A stretch of DNA of 64,000 bases, taken from the NCBI GenBank assembly GCA_964583865.1, contig CAZOXZ010000001.1:1-64000 (forward strand), given 5' to 3'. The position numbers were made by a program, and so were the translations under genes. The notes beneath the pieces are model-generated. The model did no database searches. It worked only from the letters and a program-made list of their open reading frames with translations, and was not told the origin of the DNA. This stretch comes from DASSBG01 sp964583865 (GTDB lineage: Bacteria > Pseudomonadota > Gammaproteobacteria > Xanthomonadales > Rhodanobacteraceae). Below, piece after piece: positions 34,891 to 43,415 of this stretch; position 1 is the first letter of the stretch; each line of letters begins with the position of its first letter.

Positions 34891-36582
34891 ATGACCGACA
34901 ACCACACCACGCTTCCCCTGAGCCCGGAGCAACGCCGGCAACTGTGGTACCTGCTGGGTTTTGCCTTGCTGCTGCTGGGTATCGGCATTGGCCTGCGTGA
35001 TCCCTGGCCCTCGGACGAGCCGCGTTTTGCTCTGGTAGCGCACTGGATGGTCGAGCGCGGCCAGTGGCTCTTCCCGCACCGCGGCCACGAGTTGTACCCG
35101 GACAAACCGCCGTTGTTCATGTGGCTGCAGGCGGTGTTCTACCTGGTGACGCGAACCTGGCGACTGGCTTTCATGCTCCCCTCGCTGTTGTCCGGCCTGC
35201 TGTGCGTGGGCCTGGTTTACGATCTTGGCCGGCGCTTGTGGGATCACCGCAGCGGGCTGCTGGCCTCGCTGCTGATGCTGGTCACGGTGCAGTTCAGCTG
35301 GCAGTTCCGCCATGCCCAGATCGACCCGCTGGTGGTGGCCTGGATTACGCTGGCCAACTACGGCCTGCTGCGCCACATGCTGCTGGGCCCCGCCTGGCGC
35401 TGGTATTTCCTCGGCTGCTTTGCCGCCGGGCTGGGTGTCATCACCAAGGGCGTGGGTGTGTTGGCGCTGTTCATGCTGTTGCCGTATGCCTTTGCCCGCC
35501 TGCGCCACTGGCCGGAGCTGCCGCACGCACGCGGTGCCCTGCGCTGGCTGGCCGGTTTCGGCTTTTTCCTGCTGGCCATTGCCTTGTGGCTGGGGCCGAT
35601 GCTGTGGCGTGCACATGCTCTGGGCGACGCCGCGCATGCGGCCTACGTGCAGAACATCCTGTTCGGCCAGACGGTCCACCGCTACGCCGACTTCGCCGGG
35701 CATCAGCGCCCGTGGTGGTATTTCGGCCAGGTGATCGCTCTGAACTGGCTGCCGTTGTCGCTGCTGCTGCCCTGGGCCGTGCCGGCCTGGTGGCGCCGGC
35801 TGCGGGCGCATGATGCCCGGGTGCTGCTGCCACTGGCCTGGGTGGTGCTGGTGGTGCTGTTCTTCTCGCTGAGCTCCGGCAAGCGCGGCGTCTACATCCT
35901 GCCGGCCCTGCCGATGGCGGCCCTGACCCTGGCGCCGCTGCTGGCCGAGCTGCACCAACGCCTGGGCGTGCGCGTCGCCGTGCTGCTGTTGACCCTGGTC
36001 CTGTCCCTGACACTCACGGGCGCCGGCATCACTGGCCTTGTGAGCCACGCCGATTGGGCCGCGCGCATCGAGGCCAGCATCAGCCCGGCGATCTGGTACC
36101 TGCCACTGGCCACCGGCGTCGTCGGGCTGGTGGCCGTGGCCTGGACTCGCATCAAGCGCGCGCCCCTGGGCTGGGTGCTGTTCGTCAGCTTCCTGTGGGC
36201 GTCACTGGGCCTGTACGGCTATCCGCTGCTGAACGGCGACCGCTCGGCCGCCGAGATCATGCAGGAAGCCCGCGAAAAAGTCGGCCCCGATGTCACCTTG
36301 GGCCTGGTGGCTTGGAAGGAGCAGAACCTCCTGCAAGCCCGCGGCCCGGTCACCGAATTCGGCTTCCTGAAACCCTGGCAGGAGCAATACACCGAAGCCG
36401 TCGCCTGGCTGAAAGCCGACCCGGCCAGCAGGCGCCTTTTCATCCGCGAAGCGGCCATGGGCGAATGCGTGCGTCGAGATGAAGCCATCCAACTCGATCG
36501 CGCCAACCGCCGCGACTGGTGGCTGGTCCCGGCCCGCGCCATCATCCCCAACTGCGTGCCGGCCAAAGTGCCAGGGCACTGA
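34891..36582 (+). CDS. ArnT-like membrane glycosyltransferase (GT83/PMT family)
   Basis: This 563-residue polytopic inner-membrane protein has about 11-12 helices. The first periplasmic loop has PWPSDEPRFALVAHWMVERG (acidic DEPR catalytic motif) and YPDKPPLFMWLQA, both typical of ArnT-like lipid-A 4-amino-arabinose or related sugar transferases using undecaprenyl-phosphate donors. FLGCFAAGLGVITKGVGVL and FSLSSGKRGVYILPALP are further family blocks. The sugar and acceptor are unknown. A second paralogue lies at 41666. It stands between the toxin-antitoxin genes and a minus-strand HigBA remnant. Confidence 0.85.
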   Translation: MTDNHTTLPLSPEQRRQLWYLLGFALLLLGIGIGLRDPWPSDEPRFALVAHWMVERGQWLFPHRGHELYPDKPPLFMWLQAVFYLVTRTWRLAFMLPSLLSGLLCVGLVYDLGRRLWDHRSGLLASLLMLVTVQFSWQFRHAQIDPLVVAWITLANYGLLRHMLLGPAWRWYFLGCFAAGLGVITKGVGVLALFMLLPYAFARLRHWPELPHARGALRWLAGFGFFLLAIALWLGPMLWRAHALGDAAHAAYVQNILFGQTVHRYADFAGHQRPWWYFGQVIALNWLPLSLLLPWAVPAWWRRLRAHDARVLLPLAWVVLVVLFFSLSSGKRGVYILPALPMAALTLAPLLAELHQRLGVRVAVLLLTLVLSLTLTGAGITGLVSHADWAARIEASISPAIWYLPLATGVVGLVAVAWTRIKRAPLGWVLFVSFLWASLGLYGYPLLNGDRSAAEIMQEAREKVGPDVTLGLVAWKEQNLLQARGPVTEFGFLKPWQEQYTEAVAWLKADPASRRLFIREAAMGECVRRDEAIQLDRANRRDWWLVPARAIIPNCVPAKVPGH

Positions 36583-36624
36583 AAAAATGTTCTGACATCC
36601 CGGTTGGTGACGCCATCGGTGTCA

Positions 36625-36879
36625 TCACGCAGCGGTGTCGATATCCCAGCCGGGGAAAACCAGGACCGCCGGGTGACACCGCAATGCGGTCGCCAGGGCT
36701 TTGGCGCGCTCCACGCCAAGATTGGTGCGGCCGGTTTCAATGCTGGAAATCGTGGGTTGTGGAATACCACAAAGTGCCGCCAATTGGCTCTGGCTCAGCT
36801 CCTGCAGTTCGCGGATGATGCGCGCCGATTCGCCCGGCGTCACCTCGATGCGTTTTTTTGCCGGGATTGCTTCGCTCAT
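36625..36879 (-). CDS. higA: HigA-type XRE-family antitoxin
   Basis: An 84-residue helix-turn-helix protein: SARIIRELQELSQSQLAALCGIPQPTISSIE is a classic Cro/C1 HTH, followed by GVERAKALATALRCHPAVLVFP. The ATG at 36879 has GGAGA 8-9 bases upstream, inside the end of the toxin gene; the in-frame ATG at 36900 lacks a site. In HigBA-type modules the toxin gene comes first, as here. The antitoxin looks whole, the toxin does not. Confidence 0.82.
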   Translation of the reverse strand: MSEAIPAKKRIEVTPGESARIIRELQELSQSQLAALCGIPQPTISSIETGRTNLGVERAKALATALRCHPAVLVFPGWDIDTAA

Positions 36880-36880
36880 G

Positions 36881-37063
36881 TCATTTTCTCCGATAGTCAT
36901 GTGGCGTCACGCGCAGGACGAGAACGGTCATCACTCCGGAGTCCACGGAGTACACCACGCGCCACTGCTTGTTGAGACGGGATGAGCGGCACCCGTTCCA
37001 CTGGCCGGACAGGGCTTCGTCGTGAAAACCCTTGTGCGGTCCGTACCCGTCATGGTTCCTCAC
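36881..37063 (-). pseudogene. HigB/RelE-type toxin, 5'-truncated
   Basis: Only 60 residues can be read, from a GTG at 37063: GPHKGFHDEALSGQWNGCRS then LNKQWRVVYSVDS and TPHDYRRK. These are the middle and end of RelE-superfamily toxins such as HigB, normally about 90-110 residues. The N-terminal helices are missing because upstream DNA is already the end of the glycosyltransferase gene (stop at 37050-37052). The junction suggests a deletion or insertion that removed the start of the toxin. Catalytic residues of the sheet are kept, but the fold is incomplete. Confidence 0.7.
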
Positions 37064-37823
37064 CCTTTTGCAGCAGGTACAGCTTGACGTATTTGCGGCG
37101 CACGTATTCCATGCGCGTGAGGGCGTAGACGAGGCCGCGCCAGCCGTCCAGAAAGCCGGCGCGCAGGAAGTAGCCGCGGGTGAAGCGCCAGGCGGGACTC
37201 AGGAGAATGCGGGCGATGCTGCTGCGCTTGCCGCGGGCGTGGTCGTGGCGGGCCATCATGTCGGCGTAGCGTTCCTGCTTGCGCATTTGCTCGGCGAAAG
37301 AACGGTAGGGATGGTGTTCGAGGTCGCCATCGAGGGTGGCCACGGGGCCGTCGACGCTGACCGCTTCGTGGATTTCGCGCTGGCCGCGCCAGCCGCCCCG
37401 GCGGCGGTCGAACAGGCGCAGCACGCGGTCGGGGTAGGCGTTGCCATGACGCAGAAAGGCGCCGAAGTACTCGGAGCAACGGGCAAAGCGGTAGCCGGCG
37501 GCAGCATCAAAGCCCCTCGCTCGGGCGGCTTCGATGGATGCCCGCAGGGCCGGGGTGATGCGCTCGTCGGCGTCCAGGCACAGCACCCAGTCGTGGTGGG
37601 CTTGTTGCACGGCAAAGTCTTTCTGGCTGCGGAAACCGTCGAAGGGCCGCTCCAGAACCCGCGCACCGGCCTCGCGCGCGATGGCCTGGGTGTCATCCTC
37701 GGAGCCGGAGTCCACCACCACGATGTCGTCGCAAAAATCCAGCGACGCCAGGCAGTCGCCGATGCGGTCGGCCTCGTTGTAGGTGATGATGCAGGCCGAG
37801 ATGGCGGGCGCGTCAAAGCTCAT
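37050..37823 (-). CDS. Family 2 glycosyltransferase, WaaE/KdtX-like
   Basis: This 257-residue GT-A enzyme starts AISACIITYNEADRIGDCLASL, with VVVDSGSEDDT and the metal-binding WVLCLDADERI (DxD). ILLSPAWRFTRGYFLRAGF-type C-terminal helices anchor it to the membrane. LPS core glucosyltransferases of the WaaE/KdtX group share this layout. Its start faces the plus-strand glycan operon. A decayed second copy of its 3' half lies at 38337-38409. Confidence 0.87.
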   Translation of the reverse strand: MSFDAPAISACIITYNEADRIGDCLASLDFCDDIVVVDSGSEDDTQAIAREAGARVLERPFDGFRSQKDFAVQQAHHDWVLCLDADERITPALRASIEAARARGFDAAAGYRFARCSEYFGAFLRHGNAYPDRVLRLFDRRRGGWRGQREIHEAVSVDGPVATLDGDLEHHPYRSFAEQMRKQERYADMMARHDHARGKRSSIARILLSPAWRFTRGYFLRAGFLDGWRGLVYALTRMEYVRRKYVKLYLLQKGEEP

Positions 37824-37842
37824 GGCGGGTCGCGGGTGAAAA

Positions 37843-37960
37843 GGGCAGCATACATGCGCGGGCGGTCACGCTACCATGGCGACTTTCCCTTCTGCCCAAG
37901 CCATGGCCAGCCTGCTTTTTGCTACTGAACTGTACGGCCTGCCCATCCTGCGCCCGCTGG
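37843..37960. repeat. 118-bp duplication, copy I (with truncated gene start)
   Basis: Bases 37843-37960 and 38596-38713 match at all but about six or seven positions. Both run from GGGCAGCATACA through the leader and the first codons MASLLFATELYGLPILRPL of the CDP-glycerol-type transferase gene. In copy I homology ends after about 20 codons, at 37960, and unrelated sequence follows. Confidence 0.85.
37903..37960 (+). pseudogene. Truncated 5' end of a glycerophosphotransferase-like gene
   Basis: The ATG at 37903 starts the same MASLLFATELYGLPILRP reading as the intact gene at 38656, but after about 19 codons the sequence is unrelated (GATSGTGAF). It would yield no working enzyme. It lies divergently from the intact family 2 glycosyltransferase, as the intact transferase lies divergently from that gene's remnant. 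Confidence 0.8.
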
Positions 37961-38036
37961 GCGCCACTTCGGGCACCGGCGCATTCTGCACATCGGGTCG
38001 ACCGGTACCCTTCAACAAACCGAACGTCACCGAATC

Positions 38037-38068
38037 GAGCTGGTCGAGCTGGTCGAGCTGGTCGAGCT
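38037..38068. repeat. 9-bp tandem repeat (TGGTCGAGC)
   Basis: About three and a half copies of TGGTCGAGC stand in tandem inside the decayed zone. The unit is a multiple of 3, so copy changes would not shift frame. No functional gene spans it. It may be a duplication scar. Confidence 0.7.
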
Positions 38069-38107
38069 GCCAAGGCTACCGGACCTGGCTCACTCCGCGA
38101 AGACAGG

Positions 38108-38338
38108 GTGTCGCACTTCAGAGTGGAATCCGCCGTCAAAGATCACATTCGCATCATGCGCCCCGATCTCGCCGGTCGGCAGTACTTCGGCTTGCCGGTG
38201 GTCGGGTTTGCCGCCACGCGCTATGTCAACGGCAATGCCGGCGGCACGGGTGTGCTTGGCACCTACAGCTTCGACTCGGACTTTCGTCGTGGTCAGCGAG
38301 CTTGCGCCAGGGACGGCGTGGTGGGCGCCTGCCCCTGA
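38108..38338 (+). other. Unrecognised gene fragment in decayed zone
   Basis: A GTG-started frame of 76 residues reads VKDHIRIMRPDLAGRQ, then YFGLPVVGFAATRYVNGNAG and ends ACARDGVVGACP. It has ordinary residue composition, unlike the flanking frames, and looks like the C-terminus of a larger surface or secreted protein. I recognise no family and see no ribosome site. It lies between two fragments of duplicated genes, so I treat it as debris. Confidence 0.35.
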
Positions 38339-38409
38339 ATACCGCCGCGCATCAGGTAACCACGGACGAGCCGCCACGCCGGGCTGAGCAAGATTTGCAG
38401 CATCGCCGG
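38337..38409 (-). pseudogene. Fragment of a second WaaE-like glycosyltransferase
   Basis: Read on the minus strand this gives MLQILLSPAWRLVRGYLMRG, aligning with ARILLSPAWRFTRGYFLRAG of the intact gene (around 37140-37215). The similarity stops abruptly at both ends, leaving about 24 codons. With copy I and II of the leader repeat it shows that the gene pair was once duplicated and then mostly deleted. Confidence 0.75.
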
Positions 38410-38548
38410 CGTGGCGTCGTCCCAGGAGCCTGGGCGGTAGGAACCATGTGAGCGAGGCACAGCCATTTTGAGGGCGATTTTTCGACCCTCTGAGGCGAAT
38501 GCTGGTTGCTATTCAACGAAAATGGGCGGGAAATCGGGCCAAAAGGGC

Positions 38549-38577
38549 GCAGCCGCAACCGCTTGTGTTGCGGCTGC
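38549..38577. other. Perfect 10-bp stem-loop before the glycan operon
   Basis: GCAGCCGCAA (38549-38558) and TTGCGGCTGC (38568-38577) form a perfect stem with a nine-base loop. A small CCCAGG/CCTGGG palindrome follows at 38585-38598, and the same motif occurs at 38422-38436. There is no T tract. It may shield the operon from upstream transcription. Confidence 0.5.
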
Positions 38578-38655
38578 CCTGGCTCCCAGGAGCCTGGGCA
38601 GCATACACGCGCGGGCGGTCACGCTACCATGGCGACTTTCCCTTTTGCCTGAGCC

Positions 38656-39720
38656 ATGGCCAGCCTGCTTTTTGCCACTGAACTGTACGGTCTGCCCATC
38701 CTGCGCCCGCTGGCGGCGGCCTTGCGCGCGCGCGGCGAGCAGGTGGTCTGGCTGGTGCCTGATGCCGTGGCCGGGCGGCTTCGCGATGACGAGACGCGCG
38801 TGCATGACCGCGCCGCCGTGCAGGCGCTGGCGCCGCAGGCGGTGTACTGCGCGGCCAACTGGGTGTCGCCGGCGCTGCCGGGCACCAAGGTGCAGCTTTT
38901 TCATGGTTTCAATGCCGAGAAGCGTCCGCCCGGCCGCGGGCATTTCCGCCTGCGCGGTTTTTTCGACCTGTACTGCACCCAGGGGCCGGCGACGACGGCG
39001 CCTTTCCGCGAGCTGGCCGCCCGCGAGGGCTATTTTGCCGTCGAGGAAACCGGCTGGCCCAAGCTGGACCCGCTGTTTGGCCCGCCGAGCGCACAAAGCG
39101 GGGCCTGGCGCGAAGCGGCCGGCGAGCGGCCCTGCGTGCTGTATGCCTCGACCTTCACGCCGACATTGAGTTCGGCGCCGGCCATGCGCCAGCCGCTGGA
39201 GGAACTGGTGGCGCGTGGCGACCGCTTCTGGCTGCTGACGCTGCATCCGAAATCCGACGAGACCCTGTTTCGCAGCTATCGTGCGCTGGCCGAAAAGTAT
39301 CCGCGCAACGCACGTTTTGTCGATTCCGAAGCCCTGCTGGACCTGCTGCAGGCTGCCGATGCGCTGGTCTGCGACACCTCCTCGGTGGTGGACGAGATGG
39401 CCGTGCAGCTGAAGCCCGTGGTCACGGTGCGCAACCGCGTGCCGCGAGATTTTCTGCTGGATGTGGTCGATCCGGGCGAGGTCGACGCGGCGCTGACGCG
39501 GGCATTGCAGCATCCGCCCGAGCTGATGGCGCACATCCGCGCCCATGCCGAAGCCATTCATCCGTACCGCGACGGCCGCTCCAGCGAGCGGGTGCTGGCA
39601 GCAGTGGACAAACTGGCCGCCGGCGGCTTCGGCCCGCTGCGGCGCAAACCGGCCAACCTGTGGCGTCGCTGGCAGGCACGTGGCCGCCTGCGGGCCATGC
39701 TGCCCGGGGACGCAGGCTGA
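38656..39720 (+). CDS. CDP-glycerol glycerophosphotransferase-family protein
   Basis: A 354-residue cytoplasmic GT-B-like protein. LFHGFNAEKRPPG near residue 80, VLYASTFTPTLSSAP near 155, LLTLHPKSDETL and LLQAADALVCDTSSVVDEMA near 235 match the C-terminal catalytic block of TagB/TagF-type polymerases (PF04464). The family moves glycerol-phosphate or related groups onto glycans; in Gram-negatives it decorates LPS or capsule. The start at 38656 follows the duplicated leader. Its TGA overlaps the asnB ATG by one base (TGATG). Confidence 0.75.
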   Translation: MASLLFATELYGLPILRPLAAALRARGEQVVWLVPDAVAGRLRDDETRVHDRAAVQALAPQAVYCAANWVSPALPGTKVQLFHGFNAEKRPPGRGHFRLRGFFDLYCTQGPATTAPFRELAAREGYFAVEETGWPKLDPLFGPPSAQSGAWREAAGERPCVLYASTFTPTLSSAPAMRQPLEELVARGDRFWLLTLHPKSDETLFRSYRALAEKYPRNARFVDSEALLDLLQAADALVCDTSSVVDEMAVQLKPVVTVRNRVPRDFLLDVVDPGEVDAALTRALQHPPELMAHIRAHAEAIHPYRDGRSSERVLAAVDKLAAGGFGPLRRKPANLWRRWQARGRLRAMLPGDAG

Positions 39721-41669
39721 TGTGCGGCCTGGCCGGCCTGCTGCTGCCCACGCCACGGCAGGACGAGGCGGCGTTGCGGGCGCACGCGGTCGCGATGGCC
39801 GATGCGCTGACACACCGCGGGCCGGACGATGCCGGTTCCTGGGTTGATGCCGCGGCCGGCATCGCCTTGGCGCACCGGCGCCTGGCCATCGTCGATCTCA
39901 GCACCCACGGCCACCAGCCCATGGTTTCGGCCGACAGCCGCTACGCGCTGGCCTACAACGGCGAGATCTACAACACGGCCGAGCTGTGCCGTGCCTTCGA
40001 CATCGATGGCGAGGCGCTTGAAGGCCATTCGGACACCGAGGTGCTGCTGGCGGCCATTGCCACGGTCGGCCTGGAGCATGCGCTGCAAGTCGCCAATGGC
40101 ATGTACGCGCTGGCGCTCTGGGACCGGCACGAGCGCTGCCTGTGGCTGGCGCGCGACCGCGTCGGCAAGAAGCCGCTGTACTACGGCTGGGCGGGCGACA
40201 CGCTGGTGTTCGGCTCGGAGCTGAAAGCGCTGTGGCGCCACCCGGCCTTCGACAACGATGTTGATCCGGCTGCGCTGGCCTTGCTGTTGCGCCTGGACTA
40301 CATTCCGGCGCCGCATTGCATCCATCGCCATGCCTTCAAGATGCAACCGGGTTGCCTGTTGCGGCTGGATGCCGCGGCGGTGGCGGCCGGCGCGGCGGCG
40401 CACGACCCACAGGACGCCCAGCAACGCTTCTGGGATGCCCGCCAGCGCATGCGCGCCGCATTGGCCAAGCCCTTCGCGGGCGATGTAACTGCGGCCGAAG
40501 ACGCCCTGGATCAGGCCCTGCGCCAAGCGGTCACCCGGCGCATGGTGGCTGACGTGCCGGTGGGCGTGTTCCTTTCCGGCGGCACGGATTCGTCCACCGT
40601 CACAGCCATGATGCAGGCGCAAAGCAGCCGGCCGGTGGCGAGCTTCAGCATCGGCTTCGAGGGCTCGCATCACGACGAAGCGCCGCTTGCGCGCGAGGTC
40701 GCCGGGCATCTCGGCACCGACCACACCGAGCTTTATGTCAGCGGTCGTGATGCCCTGGCCGTGGTGCCGCGCCTGCCGGAAATTTTTGACGAACCTTTTG
40801 CCGATGCCTCGGCGGTGCCGACCACGCTCCTGGCCCAACTGGCACGGCGCGATGTCACCGTGGCCCTGTCCGGCGATGGCGGCGACGAGCTGTTCTTAGG
40901 CTACAAGCGCTACCGCCGTGCGCTTCGCAACTGGAACACCCTGCGCCGCCTGCCGCTGGGCCTGCGAAAAGTGCTGGCCGGCCCGAATCCCGGCGAGGCC
41001 GCACGCATGGGCGGCCTGGCGGCTTTGCGGGCGGAGTTGCCGGCAGCCGGCATCGGCGCGGTGTACCGCAACCGCGTCACGCGCTGGCGCCGACCGGAAG
41101 CCCTGCTGCAGGGCACCTCCGGCCCCGCCTGTGCCTACGACAACGCGGATCTCCTGGACGGTAGCGACGCGGCCGCCGCCATGATGCTGGCCGATTTCCT
41201 CAGCTACCTGCCGGATGACCTGTTGTGCAAGGTCGATCGCACCACCATGGCCGTGAGCCTGGAAGCACGCACGCCGCTGCTGGACTGGCAAGTGGTGGAG
41301 CTGGCCTGGTCGCTGCCACAGGCCCTGAAGTGGCATGAAGGCACCAGCAAGTACCTGCTGAAGCGTGTGCTGCAGCGCTACCTGCCAGCGGGCATGGTGC
41401 ACCGGCCCAAACGCGGCTTCGGCGCGCCGGTGTCGGCCTGGCTGCGCGGCGATCTGCACGACTGGGCCGGCGACCTGCTGGCCGCCGACCGCCTGCATGC
41501 CGACGGCTTTCTGGATGCCAACACCATCGGGCAGGTCTGGCACGCCTTCGATGCCGGTGATCGCAAGTGGCACACGCACTTGTGGAACGTGCTGATGTTC
41601 CAGGCCTGGCTGGCGCACTGGCGCGCGTTCCGGGCCGGGCACAAGGTACACTGTGCCGCCCGGCCATGA
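39720..41669 (+). CDS. asnB: Asparagine synthase (glutamine-hydrolysing), glycan-cluster type
   Basis: A 649-residue class II glutamine amidotransferase. MCGLAGLLLP exposes catalytic Cys2, and NGEIYN and HSDTEVLL bind glutamine. VPVGVFLSGGTDSSTV is the ATP pyrophosphatase loop. LSYLPDDLLCKVDRTTMAVSLEARTP follows in the synthetase domain. It may make asparagine, but AsnB homologues inside polysaccharide clusters amidate sugar carboxylates, and the flanking transferases favour that. It shares 4 bp with the next gene. The start must be 39720 to place Cys at residue 2. Confidence 0.9.
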   Translation: MCGLAGLLLPTPRQDEAALRAHAVAMADALTHRGPDDAGSWVDAAAGIALAHRRLAIVDLSTHGHQPMVSADSRYALAYNGEIYNTAELCRAFDIDGEALEGHSDTEVLLAAIATVGLEHALQVANGMYALALWDRHERCLWLARDRVGKKPLYYGWAGDTLVFGSELKALWRHPAFDNDVDPAALALLLRLDYIPAPHCIHRHAFKMQPGCLLRLDAAAVAAGAAAHDPQDAQQRFWDARQRMRAALAKPFAGDVTAAEDALDQALRQAVTRRMVADVPVGVFLSGGTDSSTVTAMMQAQSSRPVASFSIGFEGSHHDEAPLAREVAGHLGTDHTELYVSGRDALAVVPRLPEIFDEPFADASAVPTTLLAQLARRDVTVALSGDGGDELFLGYKRYRRALRNWNTLRRLPLGLRKVLAGPNPGEAARMGGLAALRAELPAAGIGAVYRNRVTRWRRPEALLQGTSGPACAYDNADLLDGSDAAAAMMLADFLSYLPDDLLCKVDRTTMAVSLEARTPLLDWQVVELAWSLPQALKWHEGTSKYLLKRVLQRYLPAGMVHRPKRGFGAPVSAWLRGDLHDWAGDLLAADRLHADGFLDANTIGQVWHAFDAGDRKWHTHLWNVLMFQAWLAHWRAFRAGHKVHCAARP

Positions 41670-43381
41670 CTGGTTTGCCACCCTTGCACGTTCCGCGTCT
41701 GTCCTCGACCGCCCGACTTCTGTGGCCCTGGTTGCCGCTGTGGCTGCTGCTGGCGATGCTGGCCGTGTTTTCACACGGACCCATGCCGCTGTACTCGACG
41801 CGCACTTTGGCGGTGGCCTGGGAAATGTGGAGCCAGCACCAGTTCATCGTGCCGCACCTCAACGGCGTGCCCTACCCCGACAAGGTGCCGCTGCTGTACT
41901 GGCTGATCCATGCCGGCTGGTGGCTGACCGGCGTCAACAACATCTGGCCACGCCTGCTGGAAGTGCTGCTGGGCGCGACGACACTGGGCCTGGCGGCGAC
42001 CTTGGCGCAGCGCCTGGCACCACGTCAACCGCAAGTGGCCCGCGCCAGCGGCTGGTTGCTGGCCTCGCTGGGTTATGCCTTCCTGTTCAGCCTGCAGATG
42101 ATGTACGACGTGCTGCTGGCCGTGTGGGTGCTGGCGGCCCTGCTGAGCCTGACGCCACGCGATGGCCGCGGCCGGCCGCGCTTTGTCCTGTTTGGCCTGT
42201 GCATCGCGCTGGGTCTGCTGAGCAAGGGCCCGGTGATGCTGTTGCATGTGGCCTTTCCGTGGCTGCTGGGCCCCGTGTGGAGCGAGTGGGCCAGGCGCCA
42301 TCGCAGTGCCTGGTACGGCTGGGGTGTTCTGGCCACGGTGGGCGGCCTGCTGCTGTTTGCAGCCTGGCTGTGGCCGGCAACGCAACTGGGCGGCGAAGCC
42401 TACACGCAGGCGTTGCTGTTCAAGCAAACCTCCGGCCGCATGGTCTCGGCCTTCGTGCATGTCCGGCCCTTGTGGTGGTACCTGCCGGTGCTGCTGGTGC
42501 TGTTTTTCCCGCTGTGCCTGTGGCCGCGCGTATGGTGGGCCGTGGGCACGATGCGCGCGCCGCTGGACCGGGCCACGCGCTTTGCCCTGTGCTGGGTGCT
42601 GCCGGTGTTGGCGTGTTTCTCGCTGATCAGCAGCAAGCAGATGTACTACCTGATCCCGGAACTGGGCGGGATGGCCATGCTGGTGGCCGTGGCGCTGGCG
42701 CGATTGCAGGATGCGCAACCGGCGTGGCAACCGCGCTGGCTGCGGCCCTGGCCGGCCGCGCTGCTGGCCTGGCTGGCCGGCAGCGGCATGCTGTTGTTGC
42801 CGGCACTGGTGGCTCATGGGCAGGTGCAGGATCACTGGTTCGTGGATCTCGCCAATGTCGGCTTGATCGGCGGGCTGGTGTTCATGCTGCTGGGCGTGCT
42901 GGTGGTCCTGCCCGGACGCCACGAATTGCAGCGCGTGGCCCTCGCCGGACTGGCCGGTGCCTTCGCCTGCCATGCCATGTTCACTCTGACCCAGTGGCAA
43001 AACTACGACATCCGGCCGACGGCGGAATTGGTATCACGCCTGCAGCAGCAAGGCCGGACGATCGCCAAACTGGGCACTGGCTACGAGGGCGAATACCACT
43101 TCCTCGGCCGGCTGCGACAGCCCGTGGTGCAGCTGCAGCCAGGACAGCTGGCCGCGTGGATCACGCAACATCCTCGTGGCATGGTGATCACCGATCCTGA
43201 CAAGCTCGATGCCGCGGTATTGCGCTACGCGGTGCAAATCCAGCCGTTCCGCGGCGACTGGCTGGTGGTCTGGCGAGCATCGGTACTGGGGAAACTCCGG
43301 TCCGGCGACATGCCCGTCGTACCGGCACAACCGGCGAAGCGCGTGCCAGCGGGCTATTGGCGTTATCGGCAGGTACCATGA
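41666..43381 (+). CDS. ArnT-like membrane glycosyltransferase (second copy)
   Basis: A 571-residue polytopic protein with 11-12 helices. The early periplasmic segment reads MPLYSTRTLAVAWEMWSQHQ (the usual acidic motif is not obvious) and VPYPDKVPLLYWLIHAGWW. CIALGLLSKGPVMLLHVAFP and FSLISSKQMYYLIPELGGM match ArnT/PMT-family blocks. A C-terminal periplasmic domain follows. It closes the three-gene operon and overlaps asnB by 4 bp. The missing DE motif in loop 1 makes its activity less sure than that of the copy at 34891. Confidence 0.8.
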   Translation: MTGLPPLHVPRLSSTARLLWPWLPLWLLLAMLAVFSHGPMPLYSTRTLAVAWEMWSQHQFIVPHLNGVPYPDKVPLLYWLIHAGWWLTGVNNIWPRLLEVLLGATTLGLAATLAQRLAPRQPQVARASGWLLASLGYAFLFSLQMMYDVLLAVWVLAALLSLTPRDGRGRPRFVLFGLCIALGLLSKGPVMLLHVAFPWLLGPVWSEWARRHRSAWYGWGVLATVGGLLLFAAWLWPATQLGGEAYTQALLFKQTSGRMVSAFVHVRPLWWYLPVLLVLFFPLCLWPRVWWAVGTMRAPLDRATRFALCWVLPVLACFSLISSKQMYYLIPELGGMAMLVAVALARLQDAQPAWQPRWLRPWPAALLAWLAGSGMLLLPALVAHGQVQDHWFVDLANVGLIGGLVFMLLGVLVVLPGRHELQRVALAGLAGAFACHAMFTLTQWQNYDIRPTAELVSRLQQQGRTIAKLGTGYEGEYHFLGRLRQPVVQLQPGQLAAWITQHPRGMVITDPDKLDAAVLRYAVQIQPFRGDWLVVWRASVLGKLRSGDMPVVPAQPAKRVPAGYWRYRQVP

Positions 43382-43415
43382 CAGGCTGGACACAAGGAAC
43401 GACGAGGTTGGCTGC

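Noticed and set aside
38037..38068. CRISPR-like array
   Set aside because: Units are only 9 bp and contiguous without spacers; no cas genes are present.
39720..41669. AsnB as a lasso-peptide cyclase
   Set aside because: It keeps the complete glutaminase domain with Cys2, and there is no precursor or B-protein gene; neighbours are glycan transferases.
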